Shown here: one piece after another, positions 23,000 to 36,328 of the stretch
Position numbering within the stretch: the first letter of the stretch is position 1
How the letters are laid out: each line of letters begins with the position of its first letter
Source of the DNA: Typha latifolia
Taxonomy: Eukaryota > Streptophyta > Magnoliopsida > Poales > Typhaceae
Reading direction: 5' to 3'
Assembly: GCA_019914945.1 (NCBI GenBank)
Contig: CM034099.1
Location: forward strand, 24,082,704 to 24,146,703
Length of the DNA: 64,000 nucleotides
Made by a program: the position numbers and the translations under genes
Notes under the pieces: model-generated
What the model was told of the DNA's origin: nothing
Databases searched by the model: none
Seen by the model: the letters and a program-made list of their open reading frames with translations, nothing else

Positions 23000-25900
23000 G
23001 AAGCGAGATACGCGTGAGAAAAAAAGATGGAAGAACGGGGAAGAAGTAACGGAAGAGGAGGTGGGATTTCTGAAAGCGCATTTATTTCCTCTCTCTGGGA
23101 GTGTGAGTCTTGGTACCGGATACATCACACATGGACGGAAAGTACGTCAGGCATTCATGGCCCCTTCTGTAGCGTGGCGTCGGTAACTTACCCGTCCGAT
23201 AAGAAGAAACGGCACTATCAGATGGACGGCTGAGATGAGGCCTCTCTTCCGTACCTTAATTTCTGACTCACTACTGCTACTACTACTACTGTACTACACG
23301 AGCTTGTGGCTTGTGGCTTGTGGCTTGCGCCCCTCTGTGTCTTCTATCTTGGAGTGTTTTTTCCTATAATCCCATGCAAGGTGACGTACTGAATTATTAA
23401 GGTAACAAACACATCATCACTTGGTCCATATCAAACATTTTTATCTTTCTACACACATATATAAGCACAGGATCTAGTTAATTGGCTAAGAATAAGTAAC
23501 TAGGCCTTTCTGGATCCATTCGCTTCTCTTTCTATTTTTTCCTTGTACATCCACAGATCCGCTATAGTATTATCAATAATTTTGTGTGTATTACCAATTT
23601 AGATCCTTCCCCGGTCCTTTTAATCAACTTCCACACAGGATGACCTGCTTACCCAAGTAGTAGTACAATATTTCTCATCGCTTAGTAGCTCTGTTACCTG
23701 AGGGTTGCTGTTGCACTTGAATCGTTCAAGAAAAATAACGTGATTTACTGGCTGAACAATAAATGGCCCATAAAGTTAGCCCAACCCAACTCTATTGCCC
23801 TGTTCGAAGCGAAAGTTGTTAAGGGTCTTCCTATTTGAACAGTAAAGGTCCTCCTCGCTCTTCTCGGCCCTCGACAAAAAATTCGGATAGACATCAGATT
23901 CTCCACTGTTGGGCTTGAATTGGGCTTAGTTGTGAAATGACCGGTTGATTTTGTCATCAATCGGCCGTTTTCGTGGTACAGTGGACCACTTCAACTTGAG
24001 CCCATTAAATGACCTTTTAAACCGTGATGGTTCTCCACCTCAAAATTTACCCAGCGTAATTTAGTTATCTCATGTTTCTCTTTACCTTTCCCCAGCAGAA
24101 AGGGAAATGAAGAGAAAGAGATGTTATAACTAAAGATGACATTCACTAATGCAAGGAAGTGGAGATTTGCCGGCATCACTAGGATTTGTGTGTGTCTGGT
24201 TACAGTCTTACAGATAGCAAGTGATGCTATTCTGGACCAACAATCAAATTCAAGCGGTTAAGCATGTCTTACATATATATGATCCCTAGGATTTCATCAT
24301 GTCCTTTCGAATATGAGATATCATCTCTCATTGATATCATCAAGTCAGAATTATAGCAGTTTGCATGTGTACATTGATAGTCGGGTGCAGCAGCAGTGCG
24401 GCACTCATCCCATATTTCCATCCTAACAACAACAGATTTTTGGGTCGAACTCATTCTATCTGTCGGTGAGTCATCAAGTCAAATGTCTGTTTATTTGATA
24501 TTTGAGAGTGCTTAGCTATACTCTTCCGCAAAAAAAAAAAAAAAAAATTAATAATAATAATACATTTATCTACAGCGAACCCCCAAGAAAACAAATAATG
24601 AATAACATATATAAAGGTTTAGAAAGGGAAATAGTCGCTTAATCAAAGAAAAGAAAGAAACCAATCCATAGGTGAGAAGAACAGAAACCAATCCATGGGC
24701 GAGCTGTCGGCAGAGCATCGCGAACCATCGCCAGGCTGTTAACAAGAGATCGATCGTCCAGTTGCCTCCATCGGACGGTAACTTCGGGTCTCCTTGCCCA
24801 GCTGGATACCTCCAATAACTGGGGCCCACTGTCGCCTTTTATTTTATGTTACAATCTAACTTATGCCCATTTATTTATTTATTCATTCATTCGCCAGGAT
24901 GCTCGATATTGGTACTCCTCTTTTGTGAAACTGCACTCCTCTTTTGCCATACCACTCTAATACTTTTTTCTATGGTTTGTTTTTAAAAACCGAATTTTAA
25001 TTCGGGATAACCTGATTAGGAGACACTAGTACTAACTGCTGTAATTTTTTTTTTCAGTAGAGACTTAAGAGTACAATATCAACAATTTATTTTTAAAATA
25101 TAGATATGCAAAAATCTTTTAAAGATAGCAACACGGAATTGAGACGTTTTTAGTTCTAAAGCAATTGTGGATACCTAGACTAATAAATAAGTGCTTAAGT
25201 GTGGGGCCCGGGATATTAATAAGCAATATCGAATGTGGATAGCAGCAGAGTTGTGATCTCTGTGGCTTAAAAGAACTAATACAGCTAGCCTTCACAAAAT
25301 TTTAAACCCAGGAGGCAACCTACCGAGCTAATGCATCAAATTAGCAAATCTGTTTTTTGAGTTGTAGAAGAAACTCCAACTTCAAGTAAATGGAAAGAAG
25401 AAAGAGAATATTGAGTTGGATGCCTAATACATTTTTTTTCTTTTTTGGTGTCCCTGTAGATGTGAGAAGACACATGTCCCAATTTTTTCTTGGTTGTGCT
25501 TTAGTATTATAGTTCGGCGTGAGAAAATATATTAACTTACTATTTTTTTTAGTTGTGCTCTGTTGTTATTTGTTTAGTTGAGATGTATTTATTATAAACA
25601 GGTTTAGTATTTATCCAGTTTTAAAACGAGACTAGGTCATTATTATTTTTTGTCAAAAAATAAATAAAAAGCGGGATCCGACAGGTGCTGATGTCTGATG
25701 CTTAGTTTGTGGACACTCAAGAGTAGTGGGAAGTAATCAATAGTTTGTGCACTAATTAAAAGATGTTGCATTTTGCGAGCTCCTTCTACTGTTTTCTAAA
25801 TATTGTTCATTAGAAAAAGTTTGTCGATATTATTATTCCTTGACTGGCTCCTTCATATATATCATTCTACTTCGCTCTCGGGGAGGGGTTGGAATGGAGC

Positions 25901-26226
25901 TGTCTCTCTTCTATCATCCTATTTGATGACAATAACAATGTATGAAGAAAAAAAAATGAAATGGGGGAAACGTTTGGTGATGATTGAGCGGGTGATATCA
26001 ATCAGGAACTAAATGGGGGGCGGGCATGCAGTCGCTGTCCACTTGTGGGTTGGGCTCTCAAAATCAGCACATAGACCCCATGCACATTATACCTTTTCTT
26101 TATTTTTAATTCAATTATTTAGGCGTACGTATAGCTGTTATGAGTGACAAATCACTACCTAATGATTCATCGATCGCTTTAGTGGTTGAAACCGAGAAGG
26201 GTTTCGTAATTTGTCTATGAGAGTTA

Positions 26227-26257
<31 letters not shown>

Positions 26258-27480
26258 TTACGTAGATCGATATAAAGGATTGTCTACTGTCTAGTTCGTT
26301 AGAAATTGCTACAACATAATTTTAAGGTGGCATAATCTAATTTCTTGTCCCAATTCCCAAACTCGAGAAGGTGTCCTTATATATATATTAAAGTGAAGAA
26401 GTATATTTTTTTAACTCTATATATCTGATATTTAACGGGATTCCACCATGTGCGTAGGTCCGTTACCTGTTTGGACCGGGAGGAGAGTGATATTATTATA
26501 TATGCATATGGGAAGAGATCTAGCTAGACACGTTAAGCACGGAGAAGAAGTTCTATAAAACGTATGACAAAGAGTTTTATTAGAGAAGATAAACAAAAAG
26601 GTTAAGGTAGCTTTTGGGGCACTTGATTACGGAATCTTCTCGTGAAACTTCCGTCGGTGGTAGCACAAACAATAATTGGGACACTGCCTAATGCCTTCCC
26701 TTTGCTTTTAGCTTCTATTCCCCTCTTTCTCCTTTTTATCTCCCATCATTAGAAAGCTACAGCACCACAAGGGATATTGAGGTTCTTGCTAGACAATACT
26801 AAAGGACAAAGCTGATCGAGCACTGAGATTGTTACACATTATATATATATATATATATAGTGCTCCTAATTAAAGCAAGTTTCATGAGCGCGCGCGCGCA
26901 TATATACCTAACCGCTGACATTGGTCATTTGGTAGGGCTTGGACCGCATTACCACCTAGTTCCTTCCTCCTCGCAGTGCTAGTTTATTATTAGCCATTAA
27001 TTACACTGAGGGATTCATTACGTGTGTTCATATCTGGGGGAATCCTCTAAATATATATGGCTTAATTTTCTTCTTTTCATGCTCTCTATTTATAGATTTC
27101 TGCTAGCTATTATCTTGAAAAGAAAACTAGCAGGCAGTACTCAACAAAGTTTTTACGAGGCTACGCCTTTTCGTCTCAAGCTGCCATAGATGGATATTTG
27201 CCAATATATTTTGTTTCGAGTGAAGTCTGGCAATCGAATCGAGAGATGGGCGAATGGGCGAGACCGAGACGGCCGTCGGTCAGAGGAAAGGGTCATAGAG
27301 GATACATGCTTTGCTTATGCCACTGCCAGGGCTCTCTTATTTGTTCTATAGTGCATGTGAACAACAAAGCGCGGTATCATATCTGATTATAATTTCTCCA
27401 AAACTAACGCTCGGTATCATCTCTGATTATAATTTCTCCAAAACTAACGCTCAGATCAGCTGGCCAATTAATTGGATGCA
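23000..27480. other. Intergenic region with no supported gene
   Basis: No open frame here has codon structure, splice signals or family motifs I can recognise. The first few hundred bases are the presumed promoter of the minus-strand ATXR7-like gene. Further along are an A-run at about 24530-24547, (TA)n at 26239-26256 and 26840-26859, and a GCGCGCGC run near 26889. Two adjacent copies of a roughly 40-bp unit (GATTATAATTTCTCCAAAAC) lie at 27380-27450. Confidence 0.7.
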
Positions 27481-29699
27481 GCGAACATCTAAACCACAGC
27501 TAGAAACACCATGTATAGAAATCAGTGTATGTGTCAATCGTGCTATTCCTACACCTGGCCCAGAAATCCACTATGAATCATTTATTTTTTAATTAAAAAA
27601 AAGGGAGTAAGTAAGTATAAGACTTGCTACCAACCAAGCCCTTTTGTCTTGATGCGACCTACTAACCAGCGCCGGGACAAAGGTTCAGGAACGAAAGAGG
27701 ACATCGCTAAAGCGACCATCTCTCCTTTTAGATTCCATGGAGCAAAAGGGCTCCCAAAACCGTCCAAATTTGCAATCCTTCTCTTTTAATGCGAGAAGAG
27801 TGTTTGGGGGCTTCATAGCAGAACAGAGGGAAAAGAAATTGGTAAACTCCGACTAAGTTTAATTTTGTTATCTGCCACTCCTCTTTGCTGATCGTCTGAA
27901 ATGGTCTAAGATATAGGTGAATCTAAGAGATGCTGCTACGGTGTCCTAGATGTAGCTTGTAAAGTGGATCGTGATATCTCTTTGATGTCTCTCTCTACCT
28001 TCCATAGGCAATTTAATTGCTGACGAAGAAAGGTTACAATTCCGTCAGTTTGCAGATAATGGACTAATGAAGAGTTTGTTCCATGGGATTGGAATTATTC
28101 GTTGAAAAGGTTGGATAAAATATACAACTCATACAATTATGAATTACAGAGGTGTTGAAAATATCATGTATTTTGACATAATTTTTTATTAATTTTGAGC
28201 TAAGTTTTAAATAGGGACCATACATTATTAATAATAGATTAATAGTAAAATTAATTTAGCTTAAAGTATACTTTATTGATATATATTTACTTATTCAAAT
28301 TTATGAAGAGAAGTGAATAAAAATCAACTCTAAAATAATAGGTATCGTGACAATGAAAAATAAAGATAAGTAAATTTAGTATCATATTAAATATTTGAGA
28401 AATGTTAGTATTATATATATGTATTAAACTTCTTGTGGGCTTTAAGCCCCAAAAAGAGCTACATATTTTATAAGTAAATGATACTATGCAACTTAACTCA
28501 CACACATGTGCCACCCGACTTGGCTCGGTTCGGACATGGGTCAAGTCCAAATTATATTTTGCCTGATACATGTTCGGTTTGGGTTAGGTTTGGTTGGTTG
28601 AACCCGAAGTCAAAACGATATGTCCATTAGAATAGTTGACCAATTAGTTGGTTGAATATGAAATGATGCATTCATTCACAATATAATTGTTAATTAGTTC
28701 AGACCCGAAATGGTGCATACATTCATGACCAGTCGCATCCCTTTGTCGAGCGTCTTTAATCTTATAAATAAGCTATCAATCAACATTAATTAATATATAG
28801 AATTTGATTCATTCCTTTTAAATCTAGTTTGAATATTTAGTCTGTATTTAAGAGAGAGAGAGAGTACGGTACGATTTAAGTTTGACAAGATATTTGAATA
28901 GCTGCTTCTTTTCTAAGTGCAAGAGAGTCGTTGTATTCTAAGAGACCGACGTTCACCGTTCCAGAAGTAATCGGTAGATGACGAATTATTTAAAAAAAAA
29001 TAATATCTAACACTAAACTTAACTTTATAAAATTTTATATTTTATAAACCGTAAATTTATTTAATTTTATTTACTTATTTTAAATTAATTTTTTTGTGAC
29101 TTTTGAAATCAGATTGTCACAGCTTATAAGAGTTCAGATTATAAACTTATAATTTTCAACTTTTGACCGACTTTAGTATTGGAGGGGGCTGGTTGATTGC
29201 TATATTCCATAAATTAGGACTCCTTATACAATGACTGAGAACCAGAGAAGCATGAGATAATATACAAGAAACAGATGGTAGGTGGAAGGAATTAATAACT
29301 ATAAATTATGGAAACAAAAGAGCAGAGGCGATCGGAACCCAAACAAACAAAATAAAAGAATATATATATATATATATATATATATATCCTACCCCCACTC
29401 GCCCTTCTATTCGCCTCTCGATCACTTTTATCACCTCAACTGACACGTCCCTTTCTCCTCTTACCTGCATAGATCTCCACCGACACTCGAGAATAACCCA
29501 TCCAGTCCTCTCCCATTAACCTTGCACCGTAATTATAGTGTAATGCTAACAATTAAAGAATTGCATGGGTGGTGGACGTACGGGGTCAGACTTAATAAAA
29601 AATAGTGGCGACTTGGTGCAGTTTAACCGCGATACGAGGGAGTAACAGGCTGGGTAATTCTATTACAGTAGAAAAGTTAAAAAGAAAAGAAGAAGCAAA

Positions 29700-30020
29700 A
29701 AAAGCGGAGAGGGGATGGACTAGGGAGATCCTTACCGCAAGGGAGGAGGAAACCAAGTTTTAAAAAGAAGAAGAGAAAGATTACGTATAAGTGTAGAAAA
29801 TTAGAATGGAAGGGAGAGAAGAGTGGTGGCGCTTGCACATGTGGGAGAGTTAAGTCAGTGGGCATAGCTGCCTCCCCCCCGGTTTCCTCGTTTTGTACTT
29901 TCTGTTTTTTTTATATATATATAATAAATTTATTAATTGAAAAACAAACTTTTTACCGTCAACCACGGACTCGGCACTTCACGACCAAGCGCGGTAAAAC
30001 AAAGGATACTCGGTGTTGGT
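29700..30020. repeat. Upstream block inverted relative to CESA copy B
   Basis: This stretch matches about 39785-40000 only when reverse-complemented. GACCAAGCGCGGTAAA here pairs with TTTACCGCGCTTGGTC there. AAGTCAGTGGGCATAGCTGCC pairs with GGCAGCTGTGCCCGCTGACTT, CTTGCACATGTGG with CCACATGTGCAAG, and GGAGGAAACCAAG with CTTCCTCCTCC. The order is preserved in inverted orientation, with an extra AT-rich piece of about 100 bp here. Confidence 0.75.
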
Positions 30021-30349
30021 GAGGGTGAAAGTTTTAGGATCTGATTAGATTAGGTAATCTGCATCAATCAGCCAGCCAGCCAGCCATCCATCCTTATTGT
30101 TGTTATATTTCGTGGTCTGACTGACTTGTAGGAATCAAATCCTTCGTCTCTGTCGGTTGGACTGCACAATCAAGGCCTTGTATTGTAAGCACTTGATTGC
30201 GATGGAATTGATTGCTCAACCTCGCCCGTAGAAACGGTGACCGAGTTTTTCCCTTTCTTAATTTTTGTTTTGTTTTTAGTTTTTCACTTTTTATTATTTA
30301 TTCAAAGTCTTGCCAGTCTCGTTTATTTCTTACCAGTTGGAGGTGGTTC

Positions 30350-30562
30350 GATGTGGTAAGAAGCAAGGAATAATAAGAGACAGAGAGATGAGAAGAGGAG
30401 AAGTCCTCCAGCTAGCTATCGCAGAAAAAGGCTTTCTTCTCCACTGCTTCCCCCTCTTCAGAGACTCTCTCTGATGGGGAAGCACTGATATCTCCTCTTT
30501 ATACCAATTTGTACACTACAAGTACCCAAAACTAGAGAGGAGCACCGAGAGCTTCCCTTTCC

Positions 30563-30600
<38 letters not shown>

Positions 30601-30738
30601 GCCTCATTCCTCCAAATATTGCATCTTTTTTCCGGGTTAGATTTGTGAGGAGATCTCCAGATCTGGGGGGAATTTTAGGACTTCTTGTACTCGGCGCTCG
30701 GCTTCCTTGCTAATCTCTTCCAATCTCCCAAGAAAGCA
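30350..30738 (+). promoter_or_regulatory. Promoter-proximal region and 5' leader of CESA1 copy A
   Basis: Conserved with the region before copy B (40575-40954), including GGTAAGAAGCAAGGAATAAT, GGCTT.CTTCTCCACT and CAAGTACCCAAAACTAGAGA. A TTTATACC box near 30499 is a possible TATA element. The leader contains a (CT)n tract at 30565-30596, absent in that form from copy B. Both leaders share GGAGATCTCCAGATCTGGGG just before the coding region. The transcription start is not determined. Confidence 0.55.
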
Positions 30739-33700
30739 ATGGAGGCGAGCGCCGGTCTCGTCGCCGGTTCTCACAACAGGAACGAGCTTGTCGTCATCCG
30801 CCGCGAGGGGGAATCTGGGGTAAGTTTTCTTTCTCCTTTCTCGTTTCTCCTTTCTGGTTCTGGGGGTTAATTAGGGCTTCCGCATTGATGAGATACTGAG
30901 TCCTTGCTTGCTTTCCGGTGTGGCATTGCAGCCCAAGCCTTTGCAGCAGCTGAGCGGCCAAATCTGTCAGATTTGTGGGGACGATGTAGGTCTCACGGCC
31001 GACGGCGAGCTCTTTGTGGCCTGCAACGAGTGCGCCTTCCCTGTCTGCAGGACTTGCTACGAGTATGAACGCCGAGAGGGCAACCAGGTCTGCCCCCAGT
31101 GCAAGACCAGATTCAAGCGACTCAAAGGTACCGATTTGTCCTTCAAGATTCCATCTTTCTCAGCCTTTTGATCTCCGGTAAGATTATTTAGAGCATTTCT
31201 CGTAATTGCACAGGGTGCCCTCGCGTTGCCGGCGATGACGATGAGGATGGCATCGATGATCTTGAGAACGAGTTCAGCTTCGCAGGCAGAGATAAGCAGG
31301 ACATGCAGTACCTTGCCGAGTCCATGCTGCAAGGTCACATGAGCTATGGCCGAGGAGGGGATGTCGACATGCCACAAGTGGTTCATTCTATGCCGCAAGT
31401 CCCCCTTCTCACCAATGGCCAAATGGTACTTTCACCGCTTCTCGCCACTCAACCTCTCAGATGAATCCTCTCTTGCTCCACGTTGGGCTTCTCCTACAAA
31501 AAAAAAATTTGCTCACTCGTGTTCTTTGGCATCTTTAGCTACGCATTAATGTGAAGAGTGATCTTTTTTCCCTCGATTTTAGGTCGATGACATTCCACCA
31601 GAGCAGCATGCTCTAGTTCCTTCTTTCATGGGTGGCGGAGGAAAACGGATCCATCCACTTCCTTTCTCAGATCCCAATCTTCCAGGTATTCAAATTTTGC
31701 ACCCAAAGTCAGATCTTTTAGTTGCTATACGTTGTTTAATCTTGTTCCATATGCTATTTCACAAGTCTGGTGCATTTTGATGGTTAGTCAATAGCATTTC
31801 TTTGGAAAACTTCCACTGCAGTGCAACCGCGATCGATGGATCCATCCAAGGATCTTGCTGCTTATGGCTATGGAAGCGTGGCCTGGAAGGAGAGGATGGA
31901 GAATTGGAAGCAGAAGCAAGAGAAACTGCACCAGATGAGGAATGACAATGGTGGTAAAGATTTGGATAACGATGGTGATGGGCCAGATCTTCCATTGTAA
32001 GTTCCAGAAACCAATTTTTGCATCCTGACTTGATAGAGCATATCGAGAATGTTCTGTACTATATGGATCTACCATGCTTTCATCTGTACCTTGGCAACTC
32101 CTCACATTCAGACTAACTAGTGTCATAGGGGATTTTGTGCTAATGCATTACACAATTGATCCACTAAACTGCACAATCCGAGGCTAGTTTGTTTTGCATT
32201 TGAGAATACGGAGATGAATGTTTGTTATTGTGAAAAAGATGTTAGGGCTATAAAGATATGTGTAATATTGTTATTCATGATATAATGCTGAAGAGATTAT
32301 GGATTGTTTTTGTCGGGTCAATGTGATTCTACAGAACTAGAGGTTATAAAAGCACATCCAGATCAATTGTTATTTGGGATGTCATTTTTTATTTTCATTA
32401 GCAAATTTGGTTAAGCAAATGCTCCTGATAATGAATTGATTGTACTCATATTTGTTGTACAGGATGGATGAAGCTAGACAACCATTGTCAAGAAAGTTGC
32501 CTCTTCCTTCTAGCCAAATCAACCCATATAGGATGATTATTGTAATTCGGTTGGTGGTTGTTGGGTTCTTCTTTCATTACCGAGTAACACATCCTGTGCA
32601 GGATGCATTTGCCTTATGGCTAATATCTGTGATCTGTGAGATCTGGTTTGCCCTTTCTTGGATTTTAGATCAGTTTCCAAAGTGGCTCCCAATTGAAAGG
32701 GAAACTTATCTCGACCGGTTGTCATTAAGGTTAGTTACAGTTGCAATATCTAATTATCTTGTTTATCATCACATGAGATTGAGTCAAAAACATGGCAACT
32801 CCCTGTGTGTCTTGTCAGGTACGATAAGGAAGGTCGCCCTTCTCAGCTAGCTCCGGTCGACTTCTTTGTAAGTACTGTTGATCCTACGAAGGAACCCCCT
32901 TTGGTCACAGCAAATACTGTTCTCTCCATCCTTGCTGTGGATTATCCAGTCGATAAAATATCCTGCTATGTTTCTGATGATGGTGCTGCAATGCTGACAT
33001 TTGAAGCACTATCAGAAACATCTGAATTTGCAAAGAAATGGGTCCCTTTCTGTAAGAAATTCAGTATTGAGCCACGTGCACCAGAGTGGTATTTTCAGCA
33101 AAAGATGGACTACTTGAAGGATAAGGTCCTACCGTCATTTATTAAGGAGCGGAGAGCAATGAAGGTCTGCAAATATTCCATGTTCCATCAAAGCGGTTGC
33201 CTGCTTGGTAACTTTTTATAATTCTCATACTGAACTGAAAATTTAATTTGATCTGATTGCAGAGAGAATATGAGGAGTTCAAGGTAAGAATTAATGCATT
33301 GGTTGCGAAAGCTCAAAAGGTTCCAGAAGAAGGATGGACAATGCAGGATGGAACTCCATGGCCTGGAAATAACGTCCGTGATCATCCGGGAATGATTCAG
33401 GTAGAGATTTTCCTCCGTTCTATGGTCATGCCTCTTGAACAATCATTCTGCTGCCACCCCTTACTTTTCCACTAAAATGTTCTCTTCTCTTTTCTATTAG
33501 GTCTTCCTGGGTCAAAGTGGTGGACATGATGTGGAAGGAAATGAACTGCCGCGCTTAGTTTATGTCTCAAGAGAAAAAAGACCGGGCTTCAATCATCACA
33601 AGAAGGCTGGTGCCATGAATGCTCTGGTAAGAAATATTTTTATTTTATCCTTTTTCTTTATCTATCTAGCGTACATTTTGAAATTTTACTGTTTGGGATC

Positions 33701-36328
33701 TCGACAGGTTCGGGTCTCTGCTGTACTGACAAATGCACCTTATCTGTTAAACTTGGATTGCGACCATTATATCAACAATAGCAAAGCTCTAAGAGAAGCA
33801 ATGTGCTTCATGATGGACCCACTGGTGGGCAAGAAAGTGTGCTACGTGCAATTCCCTCAGAGGTTCGATGGTATCGATCGCCACGATCGATATGCTAATA
33901 GAAACATTGTGTTCTTTGATGTAAGCATGACTATCCAGAACTTTTAGATAACCTTACTTTAGGCATGACTGTTCAGAACTTTAGATAACCTTACTTTCTT
34001 GTGATTCTCATGTTTACTTTTTTTTATCTTAATTTTGTATATCTGGCACCCCTGGAGAAAGTAACATTGTTTTAATACAGATCAACATGAAAGGTCTGGA
34101 TGGGATTCAAGGACCAATCTATGTGGGGACTGGTTGTGTATTCAGAAGGCAGGCACTTTATGGTTTTGATGCTCCAAAATCAAAGAAGCCTCCGACAAGG
34201 ACTTGCAACTGCTTACCAAAATGGTGCTGCTGTGGATGTTGTTTTGGTGGAAGGAAGAAGAAGAAGAGCACAAAAGCTAAACAGGAAAAGAAAAAGAAAA
34301 GTTTCAGCAGAGTAGATAGTGGAGTGCCTGTATTTGCTCTTGAAGGAATTGAAGAGGGCATTGAAGGTAGTCCTATCATTTTTTGTTCAGTGAACTGCAC
34401 GTATTAATATGCGTAGTGATGAATGCTTGATCTTTCATATATAGTTATTTTAGTACACTGTTGGTGTCTTTTAGACATATAGAACTCATATTTTTCTTTG
34501 GCGTTTCTTTCCTGATTTATATATTTCCTGAATTGCAAATTTAATTGATTCTGCAATTACAACTTTAAAGAGACTTTCCAGTTGCCTCATCCTTGTAGTG
34601 TACTTGGCTTTGTCAGGGTTTGCTTTGCTAGTTGAAGACCTGAAATCCTTCCGTTTCCTTTTAAATTTAATTTGTTTTCAACATCATTTTGGCTTACCTC
34701 GTATGCAAAATAAAATGCTTGCATTGGCTCTTGCTTTACACTTGCATTAGGAAATAGAACTCTCCCAGAGCAGTGCAAAGTCCTACGCACTACATCTGAC
34801 AGACACTTGAAAATGATTTGCTTCCATAAGTTTTGGGTTCAGCTACTGAGAAGTTTTGAACATTGATGATGTACCTATGTTCTGTAGTCCCATTAGTGCC
34901 ATATTGGTTCCTCTATTTGTGAATGCTTTTATATGTATTTCCACTTCTGTTTTCCTCTTTCCAAACATATGAATGACGTGTCTTGTTCTTTGTATCAAAT
35001 TATTGATATTAATGCCACAACACAAACACAGGAATTGAGAATCAGAAATCCGGTGTGATGTCTGAACAAAAGCTGGAAAAGAAGTTTGGGCAGTCTCCTG
35101 TTTTTGTTGCGTCAACACTCCTTGAGAATGGCGGAACGCTAAAAAGTGCTAGTCCTGCATCACTGTTAAAGGAAGCTATCCATGTAATTAGTTGTGGCTA
35201 TGAAGACAAGACAGATTGGGGAAAGGAGGTAATATTTATTACCTGATTCTTTAAGCGTTATACCAAAGATATTCCCATACTGTTGGCTAAATCACCTGTT
35301 CTCTACAGGTTGGGTGGATATATGGGTCTGTTACAGAAGATATATTGACAGGTTTTAAAATGCATTGCCATGGATGGCGATCGATCTACTGCATACCAGC
35401 AAGGCCTGCATTCAAAGGTTCTGCACCTCTTAACCTTTCTGATCGTCTTCACCAGGTCCTCAGGTGGGCGCTCGGGTCTGTGGAAATTTTCTTGAGCAGA
35501 CATTGTCCTCTCTGGTATGGGTATGGTGGTGGACTGAAGTGGCTGGAGCGATTATCATACATAAATGCCACTGTTTATCCTTGGACATCGATCCCTCTTT
35601 TGGCTTACTGTACTTTGCCTGCTGTTTGCTTGCTTACGGGGAAGTTCATTACTCCAGAGGTATATCTTCAGGAATTATTCTGTTTTACAAAGTATTGTAA
35701 CTTAGAATCTTGAAGCTAACTCTTTCTTTTATCATTAAAACAGCTTAGCAATGTTGCCAGCCTGTGGTTTTTGTCTCTTTTCATTTGCATCTTTGCTACG
35801 AGTATCCTGGAAATGAGATGGAGCGGCATTGGCATTACTGACTGGTGGAGGAATGAGCAGTTTTGGGTTATCGGTGGTGTTTCTTCTCATCTCTTTGCAG
35901 TGTTTCAAGGGCTTTTGAAGGTTCTTGCTGGTATAGATACAAATTTCACTGTGACATCAAAGGGTGGGGATGATGAAGAGTTTTCAGAACTATATACTTT
36001 CAAATGGACAACATTGCTTATACCTCCGACCACGTTGCTCATTTTTAACCTCATTGGTGTGGTAGCTGGAGTCTCTAATGCCATAAACAATGGATATGAG
36101 TCATGGGGACCTCTATTTGGCAAACTCTTCTTTGCATTCTGGGTGATTGTCCACCTGTATCCTTTCCTAAAAGGTCTGGTCGGTCGGCAGAATAGAACAC
36201 CCACAATCATCATCGTCTGGTCCATTCTTCTTGCCTCAATCTTCTCACTCTTGTGGGTGCGAATTGATCCATTCCTTGCAAAGAATGATGGTCCTGTTCT
36301 TGAGGAGTGTGGATTGGATTGTAACTAA
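30739..36328 (+). CDS. CESA1: Cellulose synthase catalytic subunit, CESA1 type, copy A
   Basis: A plasma-membrane beta-1,4-glucan synthase using UDP-glucose, of the primary-wall CESA1 class. Exons: 30739-30819, 30932-31127, 31214-31425, 31583-31685, 31822-31996, 32463-32729, 32819-33164, 33263-33400, 33501-33626, 33708-33920, 34081-34366, 35032-35228, 35309-35659, 35744-36328. They total 3276 nt, 1091 residues, all phases matching. A zinc-binding RING runs from C39 to C84 (CQIC, CNEC, CRTC, CPQC). Two membrane segments are encoded in exon 6. Catalytic residues are DDG (398-400), DCD (565-567), TED (789-791) and QVLRW (829-833). Six further membrane segments follow, and the protein ends EECGLDCN. 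A cysteine- and lysine-rich class-specific region ([16 protein letters not shown]) lies in exon 11. No catalytic residue is missing. The nearly identical copy B lies downstream. Confidence 0.97.
33926..34002. repeat. Short tandem duplication in intron 10 of CESA copy A
   Basis: A segment of about 38 bp containing CAGAACTTT and TTAGATAACCTTACTTT occurs twice in a row here and once in the matching intron of copy B. It accounts for most of the length difference of this intron. Confidence 0.75.

Noticed and set aside
28500..28620. GGTTCGG/GGGTC-rich stretch resembling hAT sub-terminal sequence
   Set aside because: No terminal repeats or target duplication could be found; too little to call an element.
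31057..31422. 121-residue minus-strand frame (also at 41259-41624)
   Set aside because: Antisense shadow of CESA exons 2-3. It appears in both duplicates because the exons are conserved.
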